From Dactylis glomerata (taxonomy: Eukaryota > Streptophyta > Magnoliopsida > Poales > Poaceae): a stretch of DNA of 64,000 nucleotides. The stretch lies in NCBI GenBank assembly GCA_007115705.1, contig QXEO01000411.1, positions 1 to 64,000 on the forward strand. Direction: 5' to 3'. A program made the translations under genes and the position numbers. A model generated the notes under the pieces. It was not told the DNA's origin. It saw nothing but the letters and a program-made list of their open reading frames with translations, and searched no databases. This document shows, one piece after another, positions 33,466-45,150 of the stretch (position 1 is its first letter; the number at the start of each line of letters is the position of its first letter).

Positions 33466-33793
33466 TGATGAGGGTTAACTCGACAAATGTCCTAAATAAA
33501 GGACTTAGGATCGGGGAGATAGGGCGTTGGATGAACTCGAAGGTAAAGTTAGTCGAAATAGGTGTATATCAAAAGTAAACTTGGGTGTTCAACCTGGCTT
33601 GCTTTCAATCTGCCCTACACCGTCCCCTCCTGGCCCCTATATATAGATGGCCAGGTCTCGAGGATCGGGTAGGGTCCGATACAGATTACAAATATCGACA
33701 TACGGTAATAACTCGTATTCGACTATCATTACAATTGGGCCTAGCACAACGGGCCTCAGGGGTACTCAACTAACGGGCTCTATTAGCTATACC
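33466..33793 (-). repeat. 5' LTR of element B, outer end rearranged
   Basis: Matches the 3' LTR up to GCTATACC (33793), then lacks the last seven bases of the LTR. The next ~40 bp (33796-33835) is a second copy of 33746-33785 from inside the LTR, followed by unrelated DNA. Confidence 0.85.
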
Positions 33794-33839
33794 ACCTAAC
33801 GGGCCTCAGGCGTACTCAACTAACGGGCTCTATTAGGAT

Positions 33840-35229
33840 ACTGTCTTTCGGATGCAAACACCTACTAAAGTGACCACGACATCCGATGTCGTGATAACAC
33901 TTTTCCACTATAATGATTCGACCATAACAAACTCCTAATCGTCGATCACGGTTAGGAAAAAAACTTGAAAAATGTACGATCTTTTTTACCAAATGTACGG
34001 AACCTTAATATATTACTACAATTATATTATTACAAGTGCTTAAAACAATTCATAAGCAGACTTGGGCAAAGTTAGGTTTTCTTATAACTAATTTTCCATA
34101 CCTTCATAGTTCGGTGACAAGCTTCCTACGACCACAACGGCTTCTTATACAGATGCGCCTATTAGAACATTATTTTCATAAGATCTAAATTCAATTATGA
34201 GTAGTGCTTAATTTAGAAGTGGTAACAATTTGAAGCTATGCTTCAAAACCTAGCATCAAATAGAAGGAAGAACTGTGTTTACTTAAGTACCCAAATGACT
34301 CTATAAAGGAAAGGACAAGTAGATAAGGTTTTGTACCAAATATCCATTAAGGAATGCATTCTTTAAAAGTGATTCTTTTAAAGAACATATCAAATGAGCA
34401 TCCCACCCATTCTTATGCCTTGTTCTAAATAACAACCTATCCATTATAAGAATGTTGTGTCAACTATAGAAACAGCTAGATCTGGCAACAACAATGCCAA
34501 ACTACATTGAATGATCATGCTTTACTAATACCATACTAGTAGTAGATGAATTTTAACTTCCTTCATGTATATCCTTTACCTAATGACTACTCTTTGAATA
34601 GTGGAGAATACGGATAACAACCTAATACACTAAACCTTACTTGGAGAACCTTTTCTCATTAAAATTATGTTATTCAAAAAATTAAATCGTGCAAGACACC
34701 TTGAAAGAAAATATCAAACATCTTCATTAAATTTGAATATAAATAATTCCTATGTGTATGTTAAGATTGTTGTCAATCCTAGAACTACTTAGCATTTCCA
34801 TGATCAACCAATTGATTGCTAATTATAATATGCAACATAAAACTATTACTTCCCCGTTTCCACCGTTAACTAACCATTCACTTGTAAGCAAGGAATGATG
34901 ACAACCATAAAAAAAGTAATATTCTTTCAAGCTTTATTCATCAATTATAAAGGCTTGTGAATCAACCTAAAACCTTTCACAACAATGCGTGTATCTAACT
35001 AAACCTAAAGGTGCAACACATCATAAAGAAATCACCATCATGGAATATTAACAAATCATCGAGGTTAGACTAAGCTTAGATCGATTCATATCATATATTA
35101 TGCATACCATGATTCAGATTTCTAACATCATCCCTACTGGGTGATGATTGCTATTCTACAATTGAGTTTTATATCGTATCGAAGACCCTGAATCGCATAT
35201 TCTTATAGTCAAAATACGCAAGTTTACTC
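33840..35229. other. Intergenic; old dispersed repeat at its left end
   Basis: 33846-34200 is homologous (roughly 60-65% by eye, same strand) to 53893-54250. Shared blocks include TGTCGTGATA, TACGGAACCTTA and TGCGCCTATTA. The rest (34200-35229) is AT-rich with no recognised feature. Confidence 0.5.
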
Positions 35230-35584
35230 TGTTGAAGTGTATAAGTGAAGTGTCTAGCCCTTTCCATCAGTTCAGACTTTTGGTTGCGTTGGCTAGTGCA
35301 TGAAGCTTAACATGGTATCAGAGCCCATGGTTTCGGGTTCGAGTCCTGGTTTTTGCAATTTATTATAAAATTGCTGTTGCCCCCCTTTGTATCTACGTGT
35401 TGACTTTCTCTTCTCCCATTTGTGTCCACGTGTTGATTTTCTCTTCTCCTATCTGTGACTACATGTTGACTTTCTCTTCTCCAGTCACACGTGAGAGGGG
35501 GTGTTGAAGTGTATAAGTGAATTGTCTAGCCCTTTCCATCAGTTCGGACTTTTGGTTGCGTTGGCTAGTGCATGAAGCTTGACA
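35230..35584 (+). mobile_element. TRIM (miniature LTR retrotransposon)
   Basis: 355 bp in all. Two 83-bp direct LTRs (35230-35312 and 35502-35584; about 3 differences), TG...CA ends. The initiator-Met-type primer site TGGTATCAGAGC (35313-35324) follows the 5' LTR at once. A purine tract GTGAGAGGGGG precedes the 3' LTR. Flanks TACTC and CACTC fit a 5-bp TSD with one change. The interior has no ORF, carries three ~33-bp repeats of GTTGACTTTCTCTTCTCC, and has an exact polymerase III B-box match (GGTTCGAGTCC, 35336-35346). Confidence 0.88.
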
Positions 35585-36749
35585 CACTCTTGCTCATATC
35601 TCTTGTTTATCTTTAGCAAATCACTTGAAAATATACCGGTGGTATTATTACTACTGCATCGAAAGGAAAAGGTTTGGTATTACTAATGACAATGAATATT
35701 GGTTTCGACTTGAATGGTTGTTGCCCTAGTATGGTATAGTTCACCTAGGACAAATAACCAAGGTCGCAATTGGGACCATGTTTTTACTAATCACAATGAA
35801 TATTGGTTTCGACTTGAATGTTCAACTATTAATGCAACAACTCTCATCGGACCTGTCGTTCATTGTAGTGAACCTGGTCAAATGACACTGAAATTACTCG
35901 TCACTCTAACCATCGTCAAATATAACCCAGCGTCCTATAATCATGCCACTTGTGTTGTTCATGTGGATTTCAAAGCATCAATAAGACTTTAGGATTATGC
36001 ATTTTTTAAGGGTTATGCACCTTTTGATCAAACGCACAGACCCTTTCGACATTGTTCCACATCTAGATTATTATACTCGTTGAGAACAAGTCAAAATAAT
36101 GCTAGGCAGAATTCAATTATCTCACTAAAATAGTCCCATTTCTTTGTAGTTTCGGGATAGACATGTTACGCTTATAACTATTTGTTAAACAATTAAGTCA
36201 TTTAAACCGGTGTCATACTTTCTAGGTGGTTTCTTGGAATGAATCGGATATCACATGCTTGACGGTTCCAACATCCCCTCTTCCCTATCTATCGTGGGAT
36301 CATAAGTTTGAACGTTGGATGCCAAGTTCAGGGATAATAAGGCTCCATATTTTTAAATGTTGTTAGTTATCCCAGCATTCAACCATCGTGCCAGCGCACA
36401 TTAGGTTTGAGTCAAGACATGTGTTATCGGCGAGAAAATGACGTTGATTATCGTGATACGGGCAACTTAACACATCGGACCTCTCGGTGGCTACATTGGA
36501 ATTTTTCAAACTTCCATGAAAAAATGTCGAGATTCTAACCATCATCAATTAGACTATCGCATTCCTAACCCCATCAACAGTGTTGTTAATGGGCATTAAA
36601 ATGCATCGATAAGACGGGAACATTAGGATTCGGGGATAAACAACACTGTAGTCTATCTATCCATTGTGTTTTTTTACAGTAATGCAAACAATTTGGCCAT
36701 AATTGAATTACCCTTTGATTTAATTCCTATAGTGTTTGTTTTATAATTA
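35585..36749. other. Intergenic, no gene supported
   Basis: AT-rich. A ~30-bp phrase (AATGAATATTGGTTTCGACT) occurs twice, near 35691 and 35801. No gene or known element recognised. Confidence 0.5.
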
Positions 36750-36754
36750 CTGGT

Positions 36755-38146
36755 TGATACGTCTGAAACGTATCTATAATTTTTGATGCTCCATGCTTGT
36801 TTTTACACCATTTGCCTAATGTTTCGTTACACTTTGTGGCACTTTTATGCATTTTCCGGAACTAACCTATTAACAAGTTGCCACAGTGCCAGTTCCCTGT
36901 TTTCTGTTGTTTTTGTGCTTCAGAAGTGATACATAGGAAATATTCTCGGAATTGGACGAAACAAGTTCCTGAAGTCTTATTTTACCCAGAAGCTTCCAGA
37001 GATCCGAAGAGGAGTAGGAGGGGGCCACAGGGGCCCCACACGCCAGGCCGGCGCGGCCAGGGCCTGGGTCACGCCAACCAGGCGTGAGGCCACCTGGCTC
37101 CACCTCTGACATCGCCCCTTCGCCTATAAAGACCCCCCGACGGAAAAAATCTAAGTACCCGATCAATTTTCCAGAACACATCGTGATCCGCCGGCGCCAT
37201 CGACACAAAGATTGGGAGGGTCCATAAGCTCTTCCCGGCACCCTGCCGGAGAGGGGAATCACCACCGGAGGTCTTCTTCATCGCCATGCTTGCCTCCGGA
37301 GCGATGAGTGAGTAGTCTACCTTGGACTATAGGTCCATAGAAGTAGCTAGATGGTTGTCTTCTCCACCATGTGCTTCATGTTTAGATCTCATGAGCTGCC
37401 CTAAATGATTGAGATCACCGTTATGTAATTCTACATATTTGGTTTGTTGGGATCCGATGAATATTGGTGTTATGATTGAGTTGCTATACTGAAATATATC
37501 ACGTTTCTTGTAATGCCCAGAGTATACTGAATATTGGTGTTATGATTGAGTTGCTACAAGTGGATTATTAGTCATAGATGCAGTTGGATGGCGGTCTATG
37601 TATTTTGTTGTAATGCCCAGAGTAAATCTCATAGTGATCTTCTTGACATATCACGTTTATCTTTATTCTATCAATTGCCCAACTATAATTTGTTTACCCA
37701 GCATGTGTTATTTATCTTTTGGAGAGACACCACTAGTGAACTGTGGACCCCGGTCCTATTTCCATCATATTGCTATCACCTGTTTACTTTACTCGCACTG
37801 TTTATTTTACTCGCATACTTCTACTGTTTTCCACTCGATACGCTCATAACCTTTGTTTCAAGCAAACCGGTGAGATTGACAACCTCATCGTAAGTTGGGA
37901 ACAAAGTACTTGGTTGTGTGTGTGCAGGTTCCGCGTTGCAGCTAGCAAGCAAAGCTTGGACGAGGCACCATATATAAATTGTCCAAAGCTGTCGCAAACT
38001 AGCAAGCATCACCTTCAGTCACATTATCTGCTTTTCTCTTCTGAACGATATAAATCTTGGTTTCTTAACCGAGGGAAAACTAGCTGCTATACTCATCATA
38101 CCTTCCTCTTGGGGTTCCCAATGGGCTGGTCATTCACCACGCATCA
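36755..38146 (+). repeat. 5' LTR of element C, with deletion and templated filler
   Basis: 1392 bp. Compared with the 3' LTR, a 300-bp stretch (51678-51977 there) is replaced by 55 bp (37501-37555). That filler is a patchwork of local sequence: TTGTAATGCCCAGAGTA also occurs at about 37608, and ATATTGGTGTTATGATTGAG at about 37460. A TATA-like CCTATAAAGACC lies near 37123. Confidence 0.9.
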
Positions 38147-38157
38147 AGCTCTTTTTC

Positions 38158-38175
38158 TGGCGCCGTTGCCGGGGA
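38158..38175 (+). other. Primer binding site of element C
   Basis: TGGCGCCGTTGCCGGGGA, 11 bp after the LTR end. Confidence 0.75.
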
Positions 38176-38342
38176 GAAAAGTCGAAGACCTCTGCAAGGG
38201 GAGTTTTTCGCACGCACATCCTTTACTTTGTTATTGTTTTGCTTTACTTTATTTATTTTACCTGCATTATTTTATATCAAAAACCCAAAAAAATTAGAAT
38301 CCTTGGTAGTTGTTGTACTTATCTGTTTTTAGTTTTGCTGAA

Positions 38343-38527
38343 ATGGCCAATCCTGAAAAAACCAGGTTGTGTGACTTTACTAGCATGAACAATAGTGATA
38401 TTATATCTGCACTCCTATTGCACCACCTACTCCTGCTGCAAACTTTTATGAGATTAAGCCTGCTTTGTTGAACCTTGTTATGAAAGAGCAATTTTCTGGT
38501 GCTAGCACTGAAGATGCTGCAGCTCAT
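38343..38527 (+). pseudogene. gag: gag of element C, N-terminal piece
   Basis: Starts MANPEKTRLCDFTSMN at 38343. A single-base frame slip near 38415 moves the reading to a frame with FYEIKPALLNLVMKEQF. The frame runs into the insertion of element D at 38527 and resumes at 45151. Confidence 0.8.
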
Positions 38528-40065
38528 TGATGTCTACGCACGCGTCTGTTCTTGTAGACAGTGTTGGGCCTCCAAGTGCAGAGGTTTGTAGAACAGCAGC
38601 AAGTTTCCCTTAAGTGGATCACCCAAGGTTTATCGAACTCAGGGAGGAAGAGGTCAAAGCTATCCCTCTCAAGCAACCCTGCAATTACGATACAGAAAGT
38701 CTCTTGTGTCCCCAACACACCCAATACACTAATCAGATATATAGGTGCACTAGTTCGGCGAAGAGATAGTGAAATACAAGTGGTATAGATGATTATAAGT
38801 AGTAAATGCAATCTGGAATAAAAATGGTAGCAAGCAAACAAGTAACAAAACAGCAAGTAAACGATGTGCAAAGCTTGGAAACAAGGCCTAGGGATCATAC
38901 TTTCACTAGTGGACACACTCTCAACAATATAACATAATTGAACAAATAAATAACTTCTCTTCACTATGGTACTCTGAATTACTCTCCTATTGAACAACAC
39001 TAATCATTGCGTAGGGCTACGAAACACTCCTTAAATTCATCAAGTACTTGACAAACACCACTCATAGAGATATCCAAATCAAATCACAACTCAAGATAAA
39101 TATTATTGCAACTTAGACCAAGTACTAACACGGTGCACACACTGTCAATATTACACCATGAAAGGAGGAAAAGATCACTTCAATACTATCATAGTGATAA
39201 TTATTCTCATAATCCATAAGAGATCACAATCGTAGCCTAGACCAAGTACCACCACGATGCACGCACTGTCACCGTTACACCATGGCAGGAGGAATAGATT
39301 ACTTTAATAACACACTAGAGTACACATAATGAAGAAGAGTAACATCTACTTATTCAACATGATACAAAGCTTATGATCACATAAAGATCACATCATGGGA
39401 GAGAGAGGTGAACCACATAGCTACTGGTAGAGCCCTCAGCCCCGGGGATGAACTACTCGCTCCTCATCATAGGAGACAGCAAGGTTGATGGAGATGGCGG
39501 TGAGGTCGATGGAGACAGCGGAGATGGCGATGGAGACCGATGGAGATTGCTCCGGGGGCACTTCCCCGTCCCGGCAGGGTGTCGGAACAGAGACTTCTAT
39601 CCCCCAAAATTCATCGATGGCAGTGGCGGAGCTACAGAACTGTTCTGGAAATTTCGCCGACTCCTTTAGGGTTTTCCGTCCCGAGGCTTTATATAGGCGA
39701 AGGGGCGTCGTCAGGGGGCAGCCAGGGGCTCCTCACACCAGGGTGGTGCGGCCAGGGCCTGGGCCGCACCACCTATGTGTGAGGGCGGCCTCTGGCCCCC
39801 TCCGGCTCTCTTTCGGTCTTCGGGAAGCTTCCGGGAAAAATAAGACTTCTGGAACTTGTTTCGTCCAATTCCGAGAATATTTCCTGTGTATCACTTTTGA
39901 AACACAAAAACAGCAGAAAACAGGGAAGTGACACTGTGGCATCTTGTCAATAGGTTAGTTCCGGAAATCGCATAAAAATGCCACGAAATGTAACGAAACA
40001 CAAGGCAAATGGTGTAAAAACAAGCATGGAGCATCAAAAATTATAGATACGTTTGAGACGTATCA
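38528..40065 (-). repeat. 3' LTR of element D
   Basis: Plus-strand reading TGATGTCT...ACGTATCA. On the minus strand it begins TGATACGTCT, as does the LTR of C. Confidence 0.93.
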
Positions 40066-42612
40066 GCATCCCCAAGCTTAACTCCTGCTCGTCCTCGAGT
40101 AGGTAAGTGATAACAAAAGAAATAATTTTTGAGATGACATGCACCTACACAATCTTGATCATATATGTAAGCGCTGTGAGCTGGGATCATAGAAACTTAA
40201 AACATGGGCATGAAAGACATAATCTCAATAGAAGAAACTTAGCAACCATGTTGTAACATGAAAAAGAACACAAACAAAGATCATGAATAATGAAACAATG
40301 AAAGTCAAACATGTGTTCAAATCATAAGGAAAAACATAGCAAATGGTTTTCAGCGTGTCCTTCATGGAGAGCAAAACATAAATGCATAGGACACCTTCAA
40401 GTTTAAGAGGGCGACTAGATACAAATAATTTGAGAACAAGTGAAACCAACAATATGAATCAATCAATGAAAACTTTGGGAGAATGCACATTATACTCAGA
40501 ATGACAACTATACTCTCTTAGACGGTGCATAAAGATAGAAGGTGGTGACTCAACATAAAAGTAAAAGAAAGGCCCTTCGCAGAGGGAAGCAGTGATTAAA
40601 CATGTCCTAGAGCTTTTCATTTGTAAAACAGAGAGATAAAAATTGATTTTGAGAGGTGGTTGTCTTTGTCAACGACTGGCAATGGGGTTCTTACTATCTT
40701 CCATACAAAAATGAAGCAAGTTTTTGAGAGAGAGATTGGCACTTTTTGTACTCTTTTATAAAGCTTAGCACTCCTCTCCACCTTTTTTCCTTTCACAAAC
40801 CATGGCTAACCGATTCCATCGGGTGCCCACCAACATTCACATACCATGGAGGAGTGCTTTTTTTTTCTTTTTGGAATAAGACAATATGGAAGATAGCAAA
40901 TCCGACCACTACGTCCCCATGAGCTGAAAATAGTGTCACAAAATGAGAAGTGTTTTGAAGGTTTTTTGAAAGGTAGCATACGAAAATTTACTTGGAATGG
41001 CTTACAAATACCATGCATAGGAATTTATAGTGGAGACAATGAAAAACTTGGTTTTTAGGAGTTGGATGCACGAGTAGAGCTCATACTCCGTACAAAATGA
41101 GGGCTAGCAAAAGACTGGGAGCGACCAACTAAGAGAGCAATAACGGCCATAATCATGCAAAGCGACATTAAAAGAAGCATAAGATGGCATCAAAAGTCAA
41201 AAACTAAATGATCATAGAGGCTATTGGCGACTTTGTAAGAGTCTAACATGTGTGAGCATGCGCCAAGTCAACCCAAATAAAGCATCAAGGAGAAAACCAA
41301 AATAATGCTTCCAAATAATAAAAACAATGCATGATTCTTTCAAAGGCTCATTAAGCAATCTCAGTTATTTGAGACAAGTCATGCTACAGCAAAACCACTA
41401 AGCATACTATCAAAAAGACATCAAGCACGACATGCAAAAGCCTAAGCCACAGTCTACACAAGCTCCTTCTTGTACCACTTTTTTGCATAAAGCATTTTCT
41501 CTTTTCCAACACCATTTAAACTATTTATAAACACCTCTTTTGATGAAAACCAATAAAGATCAGAGGCAAAAATACACCTTGATGAAAAGATATAATAAGA
41601 TCTGAACAAAAATCAAGGCGAAAAATGCAAGATAAACCCAGTAGCAGAAAAAGAGAGCACTCGTTGAAACGATAAGAGTGAAAAACAGAGTGTTCTTGGC
41701 AAATGAAAAGTGAAGTATGTCTCCCTCCAAACCAACATGATGTGATCAACCATTTATTGGAGAAAACAAAACAAAACAAATAACAAAAACTAAAACAACT
41801 GACGCTCCAAGAAAAACACATAGTGCATGAAGCAATAAAAATATAGTGTCTTGAAAGGTGACCTAATTTTTGCCGATGAAGAAGGGGTGCCTCGGGGGCA
41901 TCCCCAAGCTTTGACGCTTGTACTTCTTGGATATTTCTTGGGGTGCATGGGCATCCCCAAGCTTGAGCTTTTGTCTATTCTTCAACTCACCTCATCATTC
42001 TCCAATCCCTACACTTGAAAACTTCCTTCATACAAAACTAAGCACAATTCTATTAGCAACATTAGTGTAAGCATAACATATAATCAACCCTTTTTGCTTC
42101 AGGTTTCAACCTCAAACCACCACATATTAAGTATATACTACTGTAGCAACTTCGCCAAAAGTTCCATGATCCAAAGAACTCAAAAAGAAAGCGATAAAGC
42201 GGCAAACACAAATATTGGCAGAAATCTGTCAAAATAGAACAGCTGACAAAGGTCGAATTTTTAAGGGATTTTCTATTGCTCAAATAAAAAAGTGTTCAAC
42301 TAATGAAAGTTTGCATATAACCTGGGGCAAATTCACAAGAAATTGCAGGTCCAAAAGATATACAGAGAATTTTTACGAATTTTTACGGTGCAGCACCGAA
42401 AACTGTTTCAGGACAGCAACATCCCTAAATCTTTACCTCACTCCAATTAGAGGCTTCTCTTGGCACAACAATGAAATAAAAAGGATAAGGAGCAGTCATT
42501 ACAGTAGTAATGACTTCCAAGACTCAAATAAAAGAAAAAGTACTAAAAATAAAATATTGGGTTATCTCCCAAGAGTGCTTTTCTTTAACGCCTTTGAGCT
42601 AGGCGCAGTAAT
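40066..42612 (-). other. Non-coding 3' module of element D, shared with C
   Basis: Inverted relative to 47047-50930 in element C and similar along its length. Examples: the AAGCTTGGGGATGC polypurine region next to the LTR, and the GGTTATCTCCCAAGAGTGC block (42562-42580). No ORF. Together the two modules form a large imperfect inverted repeat across the window. Confidence 0.8.
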
Positions 42613-42624
42613 TCGCAAAGATGC

Positions 42625-43473
42625 TCATGTGGGCGCTATAAAAGAGCTTGAGGCAAAGGCGCCATATAGGAATTTAAAGCAAGAGAGAGCATCAAAAAGC
42701 AAATATGAAACATATTTAAATCTAAACCACTTCCTATGAAAAATAGTCTTGTAAAGAGACAAGTCATGAAAGCGCAAAGAAAAAAACATAGAAAGGCAAA
42801 ACAAGTACAACTTCAAGAATTGTAACATAAAGAGGGGAAACTCAATATTATTAAGATCCTTCAAAACATATTTCCCTCTCTCATAATAACTTTCAGTAGC
42901 ATCATGAATAGAATTAACAACATAAGCATCACATAAAGCATCTCTATCATGAGCCACATGCATAAAAGAATTAATGCTCCCCACATGAACAATAGTAGTA
43001 GGAGCAGATTCAACAGAATAATTATTCTCATCACCATAATCATCAAAAATAGGAGGCATATTGTAATCATAACTAATTTTATCCTCAATAGTAGGTGAAC
43101 TGAAAATATTATACTCATCATTATAGCCATCATAAACTAGAGGTTTAGTATCATCGTGAGCGAGAGAACAGCTATTTCTCAAAGCATATTCTTCAAATAT
43201 ATCATCATAATAAGGAACATCACATAGGGGAGATAAAATATCATCAGAGCAAACTTTCTCCACTAAAGCTAGGGAACTAAAAATATCATGCTTAACAAAA
43301 CCAGCTTCCCCAAGCTTAGACTTTTCTATAGCATTAGCAACAATGGTGTTCAAAGCATTCATACTAACAATACTATTAGCATGCAAATTAAGCTCCAAAG
43401 GTTTTTCAATTTTCTCTTCAAACACTTCATATCTAAACTCAGAAAAAAGACTACAGACCTCTTTGTTTTCCAT
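42625..43473 (-). CDS. Conserved-looking ORF of element D, function unknown
   Basis: 282 uninterrupted codons starting MENKEVCSLFSEFRYEVFEE, placed shortly after the primer site where gag would begin. No capsid, zinc-knuckle or protease motif. Residues 1-180 are acidic and Tyr/Asn-rich (CDVPYYDDIFEEY, NMPPIFDDYGDENN). Residues about 215-265 are hydrophobic and aromatic (PLFMLQFLKLYLFCLSMFF), a possible membrane segment. I recognise this type as recurring in Triticeae non-autonomous Gypsy elements, but not a named domain. The frame is open although the LTRs have diverged ~2.7%. Confidence 0.6.
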   Translation of the reverse strand: MENKEVCSLFSEFRYEVFEEKIEKPLELNLHANSIVSMNALNTIVANAIEKSKLGEAGFVKHDIFSSLALVEKVCSDDILSPLCDVPYYDDIFEEYALRNSCSLAHDDTKPLVYDGYNDEYNIFSSPTIEDKISYDYNMPPIFDDYGDENNYSVESAPTTIVHVGSINSFMHVAHDRDALCDAYVVNSIHDATESYYERGKYVLKDLNNIEFPLFMLQFLKLYLFCLSMFFSLRFHDLSLYKTIFHRKWFRFKYVSYLLFDALSCFKFLYGAFASSSFIAPT

Positions 43474-43584
43474 TAAGCCTAACTAGTGAAAATAAAAACA
43501 AGAAACAAAAGATATAATTGCAGAATCTAAAGGAAATAACTCCGAGCACTCACACAGGAGGATGCGAGTACCTTTTACCTTACC

Positions 43585-43602
43585 TCCCCGGCAACGGCAC
43601 CA
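43585..43602 (-). other. Primer binding site of element D
   Basis: Minus-strand TGGTGCCGTTGCCGGGGA, one base different from the site of element C. Confidence 0.75.
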
Positions 43603-43612
43603 GAAAAGAGCT

Positions 43613-45150
43613 TGATGTCTATGCACGCATCTGTTCTTGTAGACAGTGTTGGGCCTCCAAGTGCAGAGGTTTGTACAGTAGCAAGTTTCCCTTAAGTGGA
43701 TCACCCAAGGTTTATCAAACTCAGGGAGGAAGAGGTCAAAGCTATCCCTCTTAAGTAACCCTGCAATTACGATACAGAAAGTCTCTTGTGTCCCCAACAC
43801 ACCCAATACACTTGTCAGATGTATAGGTGCACTAGTTCGGCGAAGAGATAGTGAAATACAAGTGGTATAGATGATTATAAGTAGTAAATGCAATCTGGAA
43901 TAAAAATGGTAGCAAGCAAACAAGTAACAAAACAGCAAGTAAACGGTGTACAAAGCTTGGAAACAAGGCCTAGGGATCATACTTTCACTAGTGGACACAC
44001 TCTCAATAATATAACATAATTGAACAAATAAATAACTTCTCTTCACTATGGTACTCTGAATTACTCTCCTATTGAACAACACTAATCATTGCATAGGGAT
44101 ACGAAGCACTCCTTAAAGTTCATCAAGTACTTGACAAACACCACTCATAGAGATATCCAAATCAAATCACAACTCAAGATAAATATTATTGCAACTTAGA
44201 CCAAGTACTAACACGGTGCACACACTGTCAACATTACACCATGAAAGGAGGAAAAGATCACTTCAATACTATCATAATGATAATTATTCTCGTAATTCAT
44301 AAGAGAACACAATCGTAGCCTAGACCAAGTACCACCACAATGCACGCACTGTCACCGTTACACCATGGCAGGAGGAATAGATTACTTTAATAACACACTA
44401 GAGTACACATAATGAAGAAGAGTAACATCTACTTATTCAACATGATACAAAGCTCACAATCACATAAAGATCACATCATGGGAGAGAGAGGTGAACCACA
44501 TAGCTACCGGTAGAGCCCTCAGCCCCGGGGATGAACTACTCCCTCCTCATCATAGGAGACAGCAAGTTTGATGGAGATGGCGGTGAGGTCGATGGAGACG
44601 GCAGAGATTGCAATGGAGACCAATGGAGATTGCTCCAGGGGCACTTCCCCGTCCCGGCAGGGTGCCGAAACAGAGACTTCTATCCCCTGAAATTCGTCGA
44701 CAGCGGCGACGGAGCTACGGAACTGTTCTGGAAATTTCGCCGACTCCTTTAGGGTTTTCCATCCCAAGGCTTTATATAGGCGAAGGGGCGTCATCAGGGG
44801 GCAGCCAGGGGCTCCTCAAACCAGGGTGGTGTGGCCAGGGCCTGGGCAACGCCACCTATGTGTGAGGGCGGCCTCTGGCCCCCCTCCGGCTCTCTTTCGG
44901 TCTTCGGGAAGCTTCCGGGAAAAATAAGATTTCTGGAACTTGTTTCGTCCAATTCCGAGAATATTTCCTGTGTATCACTTCTGAAACACAAAAACAGCAG
45001 AAAATAGGGAACTGGCACTGTGGCATCTTGTCAATAGGTTAGTTCCGGAAATCGCATAAAAATGCCACGAAGTGTAACGAAACACAAGGCAAATGGTGCA
45101 AAAACAAGCATGGAGCATCAAAAATTATAGATACGTTTGAGACGTATCAC
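43613..45150 (-). repeat. 5' LTR of element D
   Basis: 1538 bp, same total length as the other LTR with small indels. Followed by the TSD CTCAT at 45151. Confidence 0.93.

Larger units (their letters stand above)
24991..33793 (-). mobile_element. Gypsy LTR retrotransposon B, polymerase-bearing, with antisense AT-hook/B3 gene
   Basis: Minus-strand element with LTRs at 24991-25325 (3') and 33466-33793 (5'). Order along the minus strand: LTR, primer site, gag, protease, reverse transcriptase, RNase H, integrase, spacer, an antisense gene, LTR. Integrase after RNase H marks it as Gypsy. gag to RNase H lies in one frame with many stops, and a frameshift precedes integrase. I count about 6 differences in about 328 bp between LTRs (about 1.8%). 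The outer end of the 5' LTR is rearranged, so a TSD cannot be shown (left flank ACAGC). Confidence 0.93.
38528..45150 (-). mobile_element. Gypsy-type LTR retrotransposon D, non-autonomous, nested in C
   Basis: Minus-strand element with 1538-bp LTRs at both ends. The 5-bp TSD CTCAT (38523-38527 and 45151-45155) lies within the gag of C. The first ~400 bp of its LTR and its 3' module are related to C, but the LTR 3' half differs, so it is a sister subfamily. It has a primer site, one 282-codon ORF and a non-coding 3' part. No gag, protease or pol was found. LTRs differ by about 2.7% over the first 440 bp. Confidence 0.95.

Noticed and set aside
35313..35346. A tRNA gene at the primer site of the TRIM
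   Set aside because: Only the primer-site complement and a B-box are present. No cloverleaf, anticodon arm or acceptor stem can be drawn.
37598..38297. Open frames in the LTRs of element C (also 51896-52365)
   Set aside because: They lie wholly within LTR sequence, hydrophobic and without motif; normal for long LTRs.
38524..39000. 158- and 199-codon minus-strand frames in the LTRs of D (also 43483-44082)
   Set aside because: Both lie mainly in the LTR copies and differ only by LTR divergence. No known domain and no support as genes.
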